Source of the DNA: an uncultured Collinsella sp.
GTDB lineage: Bacteria > Actinomycetota > Coriobacteriia > Coriobacteriales > Coriobacteriaceae
DNA: 8,714 nt
NCBI GenBank assembly: GCA_902388545.1
Contig: CABMPS010000077.1
Location: 1 to 8,714 of the forward strand
Direction of reading: 5' to 3'
Shown: positions 7,596 through 8,714 of the stretch, piece by piece
Numbering within the stretch: the stretch's first letter is position 1
Layout: every line of letters begins with the position of its first letter
Notes under the pieces: generated by a model
What the model was told of the DNA's origin: nothing
The model's input: the letters and a program-made list of their open reading frames with translations, nothing else
Database searches by the model: none
Made by a program: the position numbers and the translations under genes

Positions 7596-7602
7596 GCCCG
7601 CA

Positions 7603-8604
7603 ATGACAGATTGCAAACGATATAAGGTGGCCGCGATCGACTTGGGAACGGTGTCGTCGCGATTAGTGCTAGCGCAGGTCGAGGGCGGGGCGATCGTGGA
7701 ATCGTCCAAGCATACCGAGATCACCGACTTGGGCGAGGGCGTGGACGCGACGGGGCGCTTTTGCGAGGCGGCCGTTGAGCGCGTGCTCGCTGCGTGCCAC
7801 ATGTTTGTGGACGAAGCCCGTGCCTTTGGGGCCGCGTGCATCTGCACCACGTGTACGAGTGCTGCGCGCGATGCGTCCAACGCCGCACTGCTGCTGGACG
7901 GCCTGCGCGATCTGGGGCTCGAACCGCAAGTGATTCCGGGAGAGGTCGAGGCGCGTCTGACGTTTTTTGGCGTGGCGCACGACTTTGCAGGCGAGCGCAT
8001 CATCGTCGCCGATTCGGGTGGCGGATCCACGGAGCTCGCGACGGGCGTCTATGCGCCTGAGCGCGGGGTCTTTGCGCTGGAGGGAACGCGCTCGCTGGAC
8101 ATCGGTTGCCGCCGTGTGACGGAGCGGTTTTTCTCGGCGCTGCCGCCTGCGGACGGCGAGCTTTCTGCCGCTGCCAACTGGGCAAACGAGCAGTTCGCTG
8201 CCTATTTTGAGGGCCTGCCGAGCAATTTTGAGCGCGCAGAGCGCCTGGTCGCGGTGGGCGGTACCGTCACGACGCTCGTGGCACTCGTTCACGAGCTAGA
8301 GCCGTATAATTCGAGCTTTGTGCACCTGCGCGAGCTTTCGCTGGAGCAGGTTTCGGCCGCTATCGAGCGCATGTCCGCGCTGGATGTTGCGGGCGTCGCC
8401 GCGTTGCCGGGCGTGCAATCCAAGCGCGCGGGCGTGATCTTGGCAGGTGCCGTGGTGATTCGCGAGCTCATGCGAGCCGGCGGCTACGACACGCTCACCG
8501 TAAGCGAGAACAGCCTGCTCGCCGGCATGGCCGCTACCATCAACGAGGTTCTCGACGGCGCCATCCCCACCATCGGCTGGACCCCCAGCCTTAGCGCCCT
8601 TTAA
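7603..8604 (+). CDS. Ppx/GppA-family phosphatase
   Basis: A protein of 333 residues, the size of the short, two-domain Ppx/GppA enzymes (the E. coli Ppx and GppA are about 500 and carry an extra C-terminal HD-like part). It has the actin-like ATPase fold: phosphate loop 1 AIDLGTVSSRL (11-21), CTSAARDASN (84-93), the acidic E-x-E-A-R-L (114-119), phosphate loop 2 DSGGGSTEL (137-145) and AVGGTVTTL (217-225). Family knowledge: members hydrolyse polyphosphate from the end and/or pppGpp to ppGpp. Which activity applies cannot be told from sequence. Odd: loop 1 normally reads GTNSxRL and here has Val17 for Asn. The protein is Cys-rich (C4, C54, C65, C79, C81, C84, C169). It is co-transcribed with the septum protein, as in mycobacteria where the cluster also includes eno and mazG. 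Confidence 0.92.
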   Translation: MTDCKRYKVAAIDLGTVSSRLVLAQVEGGAIVESSKHTEITDLGEGVDATGRFCEAAVERVLAACHMFVDEARAFGAACICTTCTSAARDASNAALLLDGLRDLGLEPQVIPGEVEARLTFFGVAHDFAGERIIVADSGGGSTELATGVYAPERGVFALEGTRSLDIGCRRVTERFFSALPPADGELSAAANWANEQFAAYFEGLPSNFERAERLVAVGGTVTTLVALVHELEPYNSSFVHLRELSLEQVSAAIERMSALDVAGVAALPGVQSKRAGVILAGAVVIRELMRAGGYDTLTVSENSLLAGMAATINEVLDGAIPTIGWTPSLSAL

Positions 8605-8714
8605 AAGTGGTCAAAAAAGCTCTGTCCCGAATGAGCTGCTCTGCAGTTGACGGCACCTAAAGGAAACGGGCCCGCATCCCTGGGGGACACGGGCCCGTAA
8701 ACAATACGTGGTAG
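8605..8714. other. Non-coding end of the window with secondary structure
   Basis: After the phosphatase stop, gtcaa near 8608-8612 can pair with ttgac near 8647-8651, enclosing agctc/gagct (a small stem-in-stem). The stronger GGGCCC hairpin follows. No gene start is visible before the edge. Confidence 0.4.
8666..8698. terminator. GC-rich hairpin downstream of ppx, possible terminator
   Basis: acgggcccg (8666-8674) pairs perfectly with cgggcccgt (8690-8698), and an inner tccc/ggga stem (8677-8680 with 8684-8687) adds to it. On the plus strand only taaacaatac follows, so it lacks a T-run. On the minus strand tttccttt follows, which is closer to a terminator tail. It may serve a convergent gene to the right, or act on both strands. 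Confidence 0.55.

Noticed and set aside
6720..8030. Minus-strand open frame of 436 codons
   Set aside because: Covers two well-supported plus-strand genes in antisense, with no domain in its translation.

Overview
The window looks like a chromosomal core region of a high-GC actinobacterium, most probably of the class Coriobacteriia and perhaps Collinsella or a close relative. This rests on the GC-rich composition judged by eye, the gene order mazG - eno - septum-initiator protein - Ppx/GppA (a conserved actinobacterial neighbourhood) and the style of the proteins. No 16S or marker search was possible, so the genus is an inference. There are no insertion sequences, phage genes, CRISPR arrays, tRNAs or rRNAs. 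I did not find a new multi-gene system.

Left region (1-2782, minus strand): one very long gene leaves the window at position 1. It encodes a fused ABC exporter with the order membrane domain 1 - ATPase 1 - acidic linker - membrane domain 2, and the second ATPase presumably lies outside. It is easy to miss because it has no stop codon inside the window and the plus strand opposite it carries long spurious frames. Its perfect AGGAGG site fixes the start.

Divergent gap (2783-3166): about 380 bases without a gene. It holds a near-perfect palindrome with arms of about 25 bases (2992-3063) and two smaller overlapping inverted repeats near 2903-2945.

Middle region (3167-5187, plus strand): a stand-alone copy of the C-terminal LarC domain (nickel-pincer cofactor synthesis), a YfcE-type metallophosphoesterase and MazG nucleotide pyrophosphohydrolase. 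The latter two are only two bases apart and look translationally coupled. A textbook intrinsic terminator closes this unit.

Right region (5188-8714, plus strand): enolase has its own leader and terminator. A new promoter with an extended -10 then drives a small operon of a DivIC/FtsB-like septum protein and a Ppx/GppA-family phosphatase. The DUF501 gene that sits between these two in mycobacteria is absent here. A GC-rich hairpin lies after the last gene. The enolase and phosphatase neighbourhood joins central glycolysis, nucleotide house-cleaning, cell division and possibly polyphosphate/(p)ppGpp metabolism, but the terminators show that these are at least three transcription units.

The most notable points are the fused transporter with an altered Q-loop, the orphan LarC C-terminal domain, the large palindrome in the divergent gap, and a GGCTAACT octamer found three times and only upstream of genes.
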